A stretch of 26,364 bases of DNA from Chloroflexota bacterium. Lineage in GTDB: Bacteria > Chloroflexota > Chloroflexia > Thermomicrobiales > UBA6265. The first letter of the stretch is position 1, and every line of letters begins with the position of its first letter. Position numbers and translations under genes: made by a program. Location: positions 1-26,364 of the forward strand of contig JAFAEX010000277.1 of assembly GCA_023423795.1 (NCBI GenBank), given 5' to 3'. Of this stretch, positions 1-7,906 are shown in pieces. A model generated the notes under the pieces. That model had not been told where the DNA came from, searched no databases, and saw only the letters and a list, made by a program, of their open reading frames with translations.

Positions 1-23
1 CTCCCACCTCGGCCTAAGGGCCG

Positions 24-1307
24 GTGCTATCCGTTGCCTCGTCGTCCACCGCCCCGGTGGGGCTTCGTTCCCGTACCCCGGGGTTTCAACCCCGGGCGAA
101 CGACGGCGCGAACCACCTCGAACCAGCACCCCCCCTCGACCCCGCCTGGGCGGCTGCCCGGCGCGTGCTGCTGGTCCGGCTGGACAACCTCGGCGACGTG
201 CTGGTGACCACCCCGGCCTTTCGCGCCGTCCGGCGGGCGCTGCCGGAGGCCCACCTCGCGCTGTTGGCTTCCCCGGCCGGGGCGCAGGCGGGGCGGCTGA
301 ACCCCGACCTCGACGAGGTCATCGTTTACGACGCGCCGTGGATGGACCCCTGGAAGACGCTGCCGCAGGACCCGGCGCGCGAACTGGCGATGGTCGAACG
401 CCTGCGCGCCGGGGCGTTCGACGCCGCGGTGATCTTCGGTTCCTTCCGCCAGAGCAGCCTGCCGGCTGTCTACCTCTGCTATCTCGCCGGCATCCCGCTG
501 CGCCTCGGCGCGTCGATCGACGGCGCGGGGTCGCTGCTCACCACCCGGCACAAGCACCCGGAAACGCCGCTGCACGAGACCGAGCGCGGGCAGGATCTGC
601 TCGCCGCCGTCGGCATCCCACCGGTCGCCTCCCGGCTCGTGCTCGACGTGCCGGCGGACTCCCGCGCCGACCTCGCCATGCGTTCGCCGTGGCCGGCGGC
701 GCCTGGTCCGCGCATCGTCGTCCACCCCGGCTGCTCGATGCCGGCGCGCACCTACCCGTGGGAGGGGTTTGCCGAGATCGCGGCCCGGTTGGCGACCGAC
801 CTCGGCGCATCGGTGCTCGTCACCGGCGACGCGAGCGAGCGCGATCTCGTGGACCGGGTGGTCGCCGCCGTGCCCGATTCCGCGCGCGGTCGCGTCGCCG
901 GATCGGCCGGGGAACTGCCGTTCGCCGGCTTCTGTGCGCTCGTGGAGCAGGCCGACCTCGTCGTCACCAACAACACCGGGCCGATGCACGTGGCGGCGGC
1001 GCTGGGCACGCCGGTCGTGGCCCTCTTTGCCTGGACGAACCCGCCCCACCAGTGGGGACCGTGGATGGTGCGCCACCGGCTGCTGATGCACGACGTCCCC
1101 TGCAAACGCTGCTACGCGCGCGCTTGCCCGACGAACCATCTCTGCCTGCGCGGCATCTCCCCGGAGCGGGTAGTCGCCGAAGCGGCTTCGCTCCTGGCTG
1201 AGGCGGAGCAGGGCGTCGGCTCCGTCCCGGTGCATCCGGCACCCATCGACGTCTCGGTGACGCCCACCCCGATCGCCATGCCCGTTGCCGAGGAGGTGGC
1301 GCGATGA
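24..1307 (+). CDS. GT9 heptosyltransferase-like glycosyltransferase
   Basis: Glycosyltransferase family 9 (ADP-heptose:LPS heptosyltransferase-like, GT-B fold), probably transferring a heptose or similar sugar to a growing glycan on the cytoplasmic side. The N-terminal signature VLLVRLDNLGDVLVTTPAF begins near residue 48. A donor-site HPG motif lies near residue 234 and NNTGPMHVAAALGTPVVALF near 315. A four-cysteine cluster C-x2-C-x4-C-x5-C starts near 360, a known feature of this family. The length of 427 residues is slightly long because of the N-terminus. The GTG at 24 follows an in-frame TAA at 15-17, but residues about 12-25 are encoded by a dispersed repeat (59-98), so the true start may be GTG 165, just before the domain. 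The stop overlaps the next start as ATGA, which implies translational coupling. The exact sugar cannot be read from sequence. Confidence 0.85.
   Translation: MLSVASSSTAPVGLRSRTPGFQPRANDGANHLEPAPPLDPAWAAARRVLLVRLDNLGDVLVTTPAFRAVRRALPEAHLALLASPAGAQAGRLNPDLDEVIVYDAPWMDPWKTLPQDPARELAMVERLRAGAFDAAVIFGSFRQSSLPAVYLCYLAGIPLRLGASIDGAGSLLTTRHKHPETPLHETERGQDLLAAVGIPPVASRLVLDVPADSRADLAMRSPWPAAPGPRIVVHPGCSMPARTYPWEGFAEIAARLATDLGASVLVTGDASERDLVDRVVAAVPDSARGRVAGSAGELPFAGFCALVEQADLVVTNNTGPMHVAAALGTPVVALFAWTNPPHQWGPWMVRHRLLMHDVPCKRCYARACPTNHLCLRGISPERVVAEAASLLAEAEQGVGSVPVHPAPIDVSVTPTPIAMPVAEEVAR
59..98. repeat. Dispersed 40-bp repeat, copy 1 (GTTTCAACCCCGGG type)
   Basis: This 40-bp stretch matches the reverse complement of 10999-11038 at 35 of 40 positions by my count, with a shared core GTTTCAACCCCGGGCG. 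It lies inside the annotated 5' end of the first glycosyltransferase frame, where it encodes non-conserved residues ahead of the domain. Confidence 0.75.
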
Positions 1308-3655
1308 CCGTGCCGACCTCCTGGCTGGACGCGCGCAACCTGCTGGCGATCCGCATGGACAACGCCGGCGACGTGGTCATGCTCGGCCCGGCCCTGCGCG
1401 CGGTGAAGGACACGTCGCCGGAGGTTCGCATCACCCTGCTCGCCTCGCCGGCGGGGACGCATGCCGCCGCGCTGCTGCCGTGGATCGACGACGTCATCAC
1501 CTGGCGGGCGACGTGGCAGGACCTCGGGCGCCTTCCCTACGACCCGGCTCGCGAACACGACCTGGTCGCCCTGCTGCGGGAGCGGCAATACGACGGGGCG
1601 CTGGTCTTCACTTCGTTCTCGCAGAGCCCGCACCCGCCCGCCTACGCCTGCCTCATGGCGGACATTCCCCTGCGGTCCGGGGAGTCGCTGGAGTTCGGCG
1701 GCACGGTGCTTTCCCATGAGGTGAAGGGAACGCCACACGAAGCGCACCAGGTCGAGCGAAACCTGCGCCTCGTCGAATCCCTCGGCTTCGCGGCCGCCGA
1801 TCGCGCCCTCGCGGTCTTGATCCCGGACGCCGCGCGGGGCGCAGCGATGGAGCAGTTGGCGTCGGCAGGAATGGATCCGGAGCAGCCCTTCGCCCTGATC
1901 CACCCCGGCGCGAGCGCGGTTGCGCGCCGCTACCCGCCGGCCGCATGGGGCGAGGTCGCGCGGTTGCTGGAAGAGCGCGGCGTTCGCACGCTGCTGACCG
2001 GCGTCGAGAAGGAACGGCCGCTGGTGGCGGACGCGGCGTCCGGTTCTCCGGAATCGGCCGTGCTCTGCGGGGAGACGAGCCTGCCGGAATACGCCGCGCT
2101 GGTCGAACGCGCGGCGGTCGTCCTCTGCGGCAACACGCTCCCGCTGCACCTGGCCGACGCCGTAGGCACGCCGGTCGTGGCCGCCTACTCCGGCACCGAC
2201 CTCGAATCGCAGTGGCGGCCGCGCGCGGTGCCGCACGTCCTGCTGCGCCGCCCGACGCCGTGCTACCCGTGCTACCGGTTCGATTGCCCGGTCGGCCTCG
2301 CCTGCCTCGACATCCCGCCCGCCGAAGTCGCGGACGCGGCGCTCGGACTCATGGCGCGCGAAACGCACGTCGTCGTAGGGGAGGGACCTGTGCCCTCCCG
2401 TGTCGGCGCACAACCACGAGGGGCGCTGGAAGCCGCATTCATCTCCATGCGCCCGGTTGGCGACGAGGGGGGGCACAGGTCCCTCCCCTACGACGGCACG
2501 CACACGCTCCCGAACAACGGCGGAGCCGGCGTCACCCTCAGCACTCGGCACGCGGCACGCGGCACTCGAGGAAGGACTCGCATCGCCGTCTTCCAGGCGC
2601 TGGCGCTCGGGGATCTAATCTGCGCCACTCCGGCGCTGCGGGCGCTGCGAACGTCGTTCCCGGATGCGGAAATCACCGCGATCGCGCTGCCGTGGGCGGA
2701 GGACGTCCTGCTCCGCGCGGGGCTGATCGACCGCTTCCTCCCATTCCCCGGCTGGCCCGGCATTGCGGAAGGGCACTATGACCCGGCCCGGCTATCGGCG
2801 CTCCTCGCCGAGGTCGCCGCCGCGCCGTTCGGCCTCGCGCTCCAGTTCCACGGCAGCGGGCAGACGAGCAACGGCTTCGTTGCCGCGCTGGCCGCGAAAC
2901 GGTCGATTGGCTACGCCGTCGGCCCGGACGCCCGGCTGACCGACGCGCTGCCGTGGATCGAAGCCGAGTCGGAGCCGCGCCGCTGGCTTCGGCTCGCCGA
3001 GCGCGCTGGAGCGGCGATCCCGCCGGACCTGCGGCCCGAGTTCCCGGTGGATGGTGCCGCCCACGCGAGCGCCGTCGCCCTGCTCGCACGCGCGACCGGC
3101 GGCGGCCCGCTCGTCGGGCTGCACGCCGGGGCGAGCGATCCGCACCGGTGCTGGCCCGCGTCGCGTTTCGCCAATCTTGCCGCGATCCTGCACCGACGGC
3201 ACGGCGCGCGGCTGGTGCTGACCGGCGGCCCGGCGGAGCGCGACCTGACCGCCGAGGTCGCAGCCCGCGCGAGCGTGCCCGTCATCGACCTCGCCGGCCA
3301 GACCGACCTCGGCACGTTCGCCGCACTCATTGCCCAGCTCGACCTGCTGATCACCAACGACACCGGCGCATCCCACCTCGCGGCGGCGGCAGGCACGCCA
3401 AGCGCCGTGCTCTTCGGGCCGACCGACCCGGCGCGCTGGGCGCCGCTCAATGGTTCCCGCCACCTGGTCGTCGATGCGGTCCCGCCGGGCGCTGACAGAA
3501 CCACGACCGGCAGCGAGGCCCTCGCGGCGCTCCCGCTCGCTCCCGTGCAGGAGGCCGCCGAGCGCCATCTGGCGGCATTTGCCGGACCGCGCATCGGTCA
3601 AACCCATCCACCGTTCGATGTCATTGCCGAGGAGGCGTCCGCATGCGCCGGTTGA
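1304..3655 (+). CDS. Double GT9 glycosyltransferase (apparent fusion)
   Basis: A 783-residue frame with two complete GT9 units. Unit 1 (about residues 10-350) has LLAIRMDNAGDVVMLGPAL near 12, HPGASAVARRYPP near 200, GNTLPLHLADAVGTPVV near 275 and the C-x2-C-x4-C-x5-C cluster near 320. Unit 2 (about 426-783) has IAVFQALALGDLICATPAL near 427, LHAGASDPHRCWPASRF near 606 and TNDTGASHLAAAAGTP near 683, and lacks the cysteine cluster. The linker (about 352-425) is not domain-like: it is the translation of an inverted-repeat element (2371-2495) and a GGCAC-rich repeat (2539-2567). GAGGAAGGA lies just before ATC 2582, exactly where unit 2 would begin, so unit 2 may be, or may once have been, a separate gene. 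The start is the ATG overlapping the previous stop (ATGA), preceded by GAGGAGG. Confidence 0.8.
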   Translation: MTVPTSWLDARNLLAIRMDNAGDVVMLGPALRAVKDTSPEVRITLLASPAGTHAAALLPWIDDVITWRATWQDLGRLPYDPAREHDLVALLRERQYDGALVFTSFSQSPHPPAYACLMADIPLRSGESLEFGGTVLSHEVKGTPHEAHQVERNLRLVESLGFAAADRALAVLIPDAARGAAMEQLASAGMDPEQPFALIHPGASAVARRYPPAAWGEVARLLEERGVRTLLTGVEKERPLVADAASGSPESAVLCGETSLPEYAALVERAAVVLCGNTLPLHLADAVGTPVVAAYSGTDLESQWRPRAVPHVLLRRPTPCYPCYRFDCPVGLACLDIPPAEVADAALGLMARETHVVVGEGPVPSRVGAQPRGALEAAFISMRPVGDEGGHRSLPYDGTHTLPNNGGAGVTLSTRHAARGTRGRTRIAVFQALALGDLICATPALRALRTSFPDAEITAIALPWAEDVLLRAGLIDRFLPFPGWPGIAEGHYDPARLSALLAEVAAAPFGLALQFHGSGQTSNGFVAALAAKRSIGYAVGPDARLTDALPWIEAESEPRRWLRLAERAGAAIPPDLRPEFPVDGAAHASAVALLARATGGGPLVGLHAGASDPHRCWPASRFANLAAILHRRHGARLVLTGGPAERDLTAEVAARASVPVIDLAGQTDLGTFAALIAQLDLLITNDTGASHLAAAAGTPSAVLFGPTDPARWAPLNGSRHLVVDAVPPGADRTTTGSEALAALPLAPVQEAAERHLAAFAGPRIGQTHPPFDVIAEEASACAG
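2371..2495. repeat. Inverted-repeat element A (GTCGTAGGGGAGGG ends), inside an ORF
   Basis: Two perfect 25-bp inverted arms lie at 2371-2395 and 2471-2495, separated by 75 bp. Both outer ends read CGTCGTAGGGGAGGG going inward. The same terminal sequence bounds element B at 11959-12044. The element is translated within the double GT9 frame, where the left arm reads VVGEGPVPS. It has no transposase, so it looks like a small non-autonomous or REP/MITE-like element. Confidence 0.85.
2539..2567. repeat. GGCAC-rich short repeat (GCACTCGGCAC family), copy 1
   Basis: Tandem degenerate units of CTCGGCACG / CGCGGCACG type, ending GGCACTCGAGG. The same GCACTCGGCAC word recurs in the arms of the inverted repeat at 19615-19711. 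It lies in the linker between the two GT9 units. Confidence 0.6.
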
Positions 3656-4635
3656 GGATTTTGGTCTGGCACATCCACGGCAGTTACCTGAACGCGCTGG
3701 CGCGGATCGACCACGACTGGTTCACCCCGGTGCGCCCCGGCAAGCCCGAAGGCTACGGCGGGCGCGGCGCGACGTTCGACCTGCCCGGCAACCTGATCGA
3801 GGTTCCGCACGACCGGGTGCGCTACCTCGACCTCGACCTCGTCGTGTACCAGACCCCGAAGAACCTGCTGGTGGACGGCCCGGAGATCCTGTCCGAGGCG
3901 CAGCGGAACCTGCCGCGGATCTACCTCGAACACAACACGCCGAAGCCGGACGCCGTCCACGAGCGCCATCCGTTCTCCGATCCCAACGGGCTGCTGGTCC
4001 ACGTCACCCACTTCAACCGCCTGATGTGGGACAACGGCGACACGCCGACGGCGGTGGTCGAGCATTCGGTCGCCATCGACCCGGACGCGGTCTACACCGG
4101 CGATCTGGCGCGCGGCATCACCGTCGTCAACGGCGCGGAAAAGCGGCCGCGCATCACGGGATACGACCTCTTCCTCGCCGCCCGCGAACGGTTCCCGCTC
4201 GACGCCGCCGGCATGGGCACCGAATCCATCGGCGGGATCGGCGACGTGCCCTACCGCGACCTGCACCGCCGGATGGCGGAGTACCGGTTCCTGTTCTCCC
4301 CGATGCGCTACACCAGCCTGCCGCTGGCGGTGATCGAGGCAACGACGATCGGCATGCCGGTGGTGGCACTGGCGACGACCGAACTGCCGACCGTGATCGA
4401 GGACGGCGTCACCGGCTTCGTCTCCTGCGACCCGGACCACCTGCACGCGGGCATGCGGCGCTTGCTGGACGACCCCGCGCTGGCGCAGGAGATGGGCGCC
4501 AACGCCCGCCGCGTCGCCGCCGAGCGCTTCGGGCTGGACCGCTTCCGGCGCGACTGGGAGGCAGCGTTTGCCCGCGCCATCGACCTCGCGGCGGTTGACG
4601 CACCGCGCCTCGTGCTGGAAGGAGCCGCGCGATGA
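3643..4635 (+). CDS. GT4-type glycosyltransferase
   Basis: A 330-residue GT-B glycosyltransferase resembling family 4, presumably using a nucleotide-sugar donor in the cytoplasm. The start MRRLRILVWHIHGSYLNAL is the usual first beta strand. The C-terminal half carries YTSLPLAVIEATTIGMPVV near residue 222 and LPTVIEDGVTGF, the region where GT4 enzymes bind the donor diphosphate; the first glutamate of the common E-x7-E motif is not obvious here. The conserved second Rossmann half is shorter than usual, explaining the small total length. GAGGAGG lies 8-14 bases before ATG 3643. The start overlaps the preceding gene by 13 bases, and the stop overlaps the next start as ATGA. Acceptor and donor are unknown. 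Confidence 0.8.
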   Translation: MRRLRILVWHIHGSYLNALARIDHDWFTPVRPGKPEGYGGRGATFDLPGNLIEVPHDRVRYLDLDLVVYQTPKNLLVDGPEILSEAQRNLPRIYLEHNTPKPDAVHERHPFSDPNGLLVHVTHFNRLMWDNGDTPTAVVEHSVAIDPDAVYTGDLARGITVVNGAEKRPRITGYDLFLAARERFPLDAAGMGTESIGGIGDVPYRDLHRRMAEYRFLFSPMRYTSLPLAVIEATTIGMPVVALATTELPTVIEDGVTGFVSCDPDHLHAGMRRLLDDPALAQEMGANARRVAAERFGLDRFRRDWEAAFARAIDLAAVDAPRLVLEGAAR

Positions 4636-5993
4636 CACCCGCACCACGATCCGGCCCGCGCCGCCGGGTCGCCTTCCTCAGCGAGCACGCCAGCCCGCTC
4701 GCGCTGCTCGGCGGCGCTGATGCGGGCGGGCAGAACGTCTACGTGGATGAGGTCGCCCGCGGGCTCGGCCGCCTCGGCTACGCGGTGGACGTCTTCACCC
4801 GCCGCGAGGCGGCCGACGCGCCGACCGTCACCCCGTGGGCGCACGGGGTCCGGGTGGTCAACCTGCCGGCTGGGCCCGCCCGCGTGCTGCCGAAGGACGA
4901 CCTCTGGCCGCACATGCCGACCCTCCGCGACGCCCTGCGCGGGTTCGCCGCCCGCGAGGGAGCCCGCTACGACCTGATCCACGGCAACTTCTGGATGTCG
5001 GGCTGGGCCGCCTGCGAACTCGCGCGGACGACGGCCGCCCCGGTCGTCCAGATCTTCCACGCCACCGGCAAGACCAAGCAGCGGGAGCAGGGCGCGGCCG
5101 ACACCAGCCCGGCCGAGCGGATCGCGGTCGAACTCGACGTGGTGCGCCGCGCCGACGCGCTGATCGCCCAGTGCCCGGAGGAAGAGCGCGAACTGGTCGA
5201 GGACTACGCCGCCGCGCCGGGCAAGGTCGCGGTCATCCCCTCGGCGGTCGATACGACCCGCTTCCGGCCGGAGGACAAGGCCGAAGCGCGGCGGCGGCTG
5301 GGATTGCCACAGGACGAGCCGGTCGTCGTCTACGTCGGCCGAATGCTGCCGCGGAAGGACGTCCGCAACGTCGTCCGCGCCCTCGCCGAACTGAATCGGC
5401 GTCCGGGCGCGGGGGAGGCGCTGCCGCTGCTGCTGCTGGTCGGCGGCGAAACCCGCGAACCGGACGAGGTTACCACGCCCGAGATCGGCGCGCTGCGGCG
5501 GCTGGCCGAAGACCTGGGCGTCGCCGACAGGGTTCGCTTCATCGGCCGCCGGCAGCCGGATGAGTTGCGCTGGTGCTACGCCGCCGGCGACGTGGCGGTG
5601 ACGACCCCGTGGTACGAGCCGTTCGGGCTCACCCCACTGGAGGCGATGGCCTGCGGCCGACCGGTGATCGGGTCGGCGGTCGGCGGCATCGCCTTCACCG
5701 TGGCCGACGGCGAAACCGGGCTGCTCGTCCCGCCGCGCGACCCGGAAGCGCTCGCCGCCGACCTGCGCGCGCTGCTCGGCGACCCGGCCCGGCGCGAACG
5801 GATGGGCCACGCCGCGCGCGACCGCGTGGAAGCCAATTTCACCTGGCGCACGGTCGCCGAACGCACGGCAGCCCTTTACGAATCCCTGCTGGATCGGCGG
5901 CAGGCCGTCCGCGCTGGGGCCGCACCGGACCCGGACGCCCTGGCGTGGCTGCCGACGACTCCCGCCGTTCAACACGAAGAAAGGAGCGCGTAA
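4632..5993 (+). CDS. GT4 glycosyltransferase (sucrose-synthase/MshA-like)
   Basis: A 453-residue retaining GT4 enzyme. The N-terminal GGADAGGQNVYVDEVARGL near residue 27 is the glycine-rich acceptor-side loop typical of the MshA and sucrose-phosphate synthase branch. The second half begins VVVYVGRMLPRKDVRNVVRA. It carries the E-x7-E catalytic/donor motif in YEPFGLTPLEAMACGRPV near 328, followed by GGIAFTVADGETGLLVPP. ATG 4632 overlaps the previous stop (ATGA). A ribosome binding site AAGGAG lies at its 3' end for the following SDR gene. It belongs to the heptose/glycan operon; donor and acceptor sugars cannot be assigned. Confidence 0.88.
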   Translation: MTPAPRSGPRRRVAFLSEHASPLALLGGADAGGQNVYVDEVARGLGRLGYAVDVFTRREAADAPTVTPWAHGVRVVNLPAGPARVLPKDDLWPHMPTLRDALRGFAAREGARYDLIHGNFWMSGWAACELARTTAAPVVQIFHATGKTKQREQGAADTSPAERIAVELDVVRRADALIAQCPEEERELVEDYAAAPGKVAVIPSAVDTTRFRPEDKAEARRRLGLPQDEPVVVYVGRMLPRKDVRNVVRALAELNRRPGAGEALPLLLLVGGETREPDEVTTPEIGALRRLAEDLGVADRVRFIGRRQPDELRWCYAAGDVAVTTPWYEPFGLTPLEAMACGRPVIGSAVGGIAFTVADGETGLLVPPRDPEALAADLRALLGDPARRERMGHAARDRVEANFTWRTVAERTAALYESLLDRRQAVRAGAAPDPDALAWLPTTPAVQHEERSA

Positions 5994-5998
5994 AGCAG

Positions 5999-6769
5999 AT
6001 GACGAGCACTACGATTGGGCACGGCGCGGCCCGACGATCCCTCGCCGGCAAGGTCGCCCTCGTCACCGGCGCCGGCAGCGGCCTCGGGGAAGCGGTCTCC
6101 CGTGCCTTCTCGGCCGAAGGGTGCCGGGTTGCCTGCCTCGACCTCAACGAGGACAACGCCAATCGGGTCGCATCCGACCTCGACGGCGGCGAGGGCGGCG
6201 CGATGGCCGTCCGCTGCGATGTCTGCGACCCGGCCGCCGTGGAGGCCGCCGCCGAGGCCGTCCTCGGCCGCTGGGGCCAGATCGACGTCGCCGTCAACTG
6301 CGCCGGTTACGACCTCGTCAAGTCGGTTGAGGAGATGACCGTCGAGGAGTGGGACCGCATCCTCGGGGTGAACCTGCGCGGGCCGTTCCTCGTCGCCAAG
6401 GCGGTCATCCCGGCGATGCGGGCGCAGGGGGGAGGCTTCATCGCCAACGTCGCCTCCACCGCCGCCGTGCGGGCGTGGGGCAACGCGGGCGCCTACCACG
6501 CCTCGAAGTGGGGGCTGGTCGGGTTCTCACGCGGGCTCGGGGTGGAAGGTCGGCCGGACAACATCCGCGTCACCACCGTGATCCCCGGCGGCATGCGGAC
6601 CCACTGGTTCGACCGCTTCCCCGAGCAGGGCATCCCGATACCGGACATGGGCAAGCTTCAGGACCCGGCAACCGTCGCCAGCGCGATCGTCTTCGCCGCG
6701 AGCGTGCCCGCCGAATCCTCGCTACAGGAACTGATCCTGACCCCGATGCAGGAAACGAGTTGGCCATGA
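5999..6769 (+). CDS. SDR-family NAD(P)-dependent oxidoreductase
   Basis: A classical short-chain dehydrogenase/reductase of 256 residues. The cofactor motif TGAGSGLG is at 23-30 and NCAG at 100-103. The catalytic set is Ser153, Tyr166 and Lys170 (YHASK), and PGG follows the substrate loop. Asp48-like acid placement (ACLDLNED) after the second strand favours NAD over NADP. ATG 5999 lies just after AAGGAG (5981-5986) and five bases past the upstream stop. The frame is open further upstream, but that stretch overlaps the GT4 gene. Its position between glycosyltransferases and the heptose kinase suggests it oxidises or reduces a sugar intermediate, but generic SDRs act on many substrates. Confidence 0.88.
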   Translation: MTSTTIGHGAARRSLAGKVALVTGAGSGLGEAVSRAFSAEGCRVACLDLNEDNANRVASDLDGGEGGAMAVRCDVCDPAAVEAAAEAVLGRWGQIDVAVNCAGYDLVKSVEEMTVEEWDRILGVNLRGPFLVAKAVIPAMRAQGGGFIANVASTAAVRAWGNAGAYHASKWGLVGFSRGLGVEGRPDNIRVTTVIPGGMRTHWFDRFPEQGIPIPDMGKLQDPATVASAIVFAASVPAESSLQELILTPMQETSWP

Positions 6770-7833
6770 GCGCGTCCGTCGTTGCCGCTCCATCCCCATC
6801 GCTCGCGCAGGCAGCCGCCGGACGAACCATCGTTGCCCGCGCGCCGGTACGGCTGTCGTTCGGCGGCGGCGGCACCGATTTGCCGGCCTACGCGGATCGG
6901 TTCGGCGGGCTGGTCGTCAGCGCGGCGGTCACCCGCTACGCCACGGCGGTCGCCTCGCCGTCGCCGGACGGCGGCATCGGGGCGAACTCGGCCGACTACC
7001 GGGCATGGCTGCGCTGGCCAGCGGGCGCTTTGCCGGACGACGGCGAACCGCTCTCGCTGCCCCGGGCGGTGCTGGCGTGGTTCGCCGAGCGCGGGTTGCT
7101 GCCGGACGGGGTGGACTTGTTCACCGCGTCGGAAGCGCCGCCGGGCAGCGGGCTCGGTTCGTCCAGCGCGATGGCGGTGGCGATCGTGTCGGCGCTCGCC
7201 GCTTTCGCAGGAAGCCCTATGGGCGCGGCGGAGGCGGCCCGGATCGCCTGCGAGATCGAGATCGGGCGGCTCGGGCGGCCGATCGGACGGCAGGACCAGT
7301 ACGCCGCCGCCTTCGGCGGGCTGAACGCCATCGACTTCGAACCGGGCGGCGTTCGGGTGGAGCCGCTGGCGCTGCCGCCCGGCGCGGCGGAGGCGGTGCA
7401 GCGCCACCTGCTTCTCCTCTCGACCGGCAGCACCCGCGATTCCGCCACGATCCTCTCCGGCCAGCGCGCGCGGACAGAGGACGGCAGCGCGCTGGACCGG
7501 CTCCACCGGCTCAAGCTGCTCGCCGCCGAGATGCGGACCGCGCTGGAAACCGGCGACCTCGACGGCTTCGGCGTGCTGCTCGACGAGGGCTGGCGGATCA
7601 AACGCGGGCTGGCCGCCGGCATCTCGTCGGGTGCGATCGACCGCTGGTACGCCGCCGCGCGCGAGGCCGGCGTGCTCGGCGGCAAGGTTTGCGGCGCGGG
7701 CGGCGGCGGGTTCCTGCTGCTGTTCGCCCCGCCCGAACGCCACCCGGACGTGCTGGCCGCGCTCGAACCCGACGGCCTGCGCCCGCTCGCGGTGGGCATC
7801 GATTCCGGCGGGGTTCGCGTCCACGCCGGCTGA
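6766..7833 (+). CDS. hddA: GHMP kinase, D-glycero-D-manno-heptose 7-phosphate kinase type
   Basis: A 355-residue GHMP-superfamily kinase. Motif 1 RAPVRLSFGGGGTDLPAY (25-42) is characteristic of the HddA/fucokinase-like branch. The ATP loop PPGSGLGSSS is at 125-134 and motif 3 KVCGAGGGGFLLLF near 307-320. HddA phosphorylates D-glycero-D-manno-heptose 7-phosphate at C1, leading to GDP-heptose. The SIS isomerase immediately downstream (7907-8587) supplies the expected previous step, and three GT9 units upstream could use the product. ATG 6766 overlaps the SDR stop as ATGA. The first 20 residues are Ala/Ser-rich and may be an extension. L-fucose or other sugar kinases of the same superfamily are the main alternatives. 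Confidence 0.82.
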   Translation: MSASVVAAPSPSLAQAAAGRTIVARAPVRLSFGGGGTDLPAYADRFGGLVVSAAVTRYATAVASPSPDGGIGANSADYRAWLRWPAGALPDDGEPLSLPRAVLAWFAERGLLPDGVDLFTASEAPPGSGLGSSSAMAVAIVSALAAFAGSPMGAAEAARIACEIEIGRLGRPIGRQDQYAAAFGGLNAIDFEPGGVRVEPLALPPGAAEAVQRHLLLLSTGSTRDSATILSGQRARTEDGSALDRLHRLKLLAAEMRTALETGDLDGFGVLLDEGWRIKRGLAAGISSGAIDRWYAAAREAGVLGGKVCGAGGGGFLLLFAPPERHPDVLAALEPDGLRPLAVGIDSGGVRVHAG

Positions 7834-7906
7834 TCCCGTGCATCACGAACTCAACCGTCGCGGTTCCCCGCCAGCGCCGGGCACCACGCATTCGAGGAGA
7901 CGAACC

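Noticed and set aside
4308..5975. Long minus-strand frame opposite the GT4 gene
   Set aside because: Its translation is low-complexity Arg/Gly/Val with no motif, and the plus strand carries a clear GT4 enzyme.
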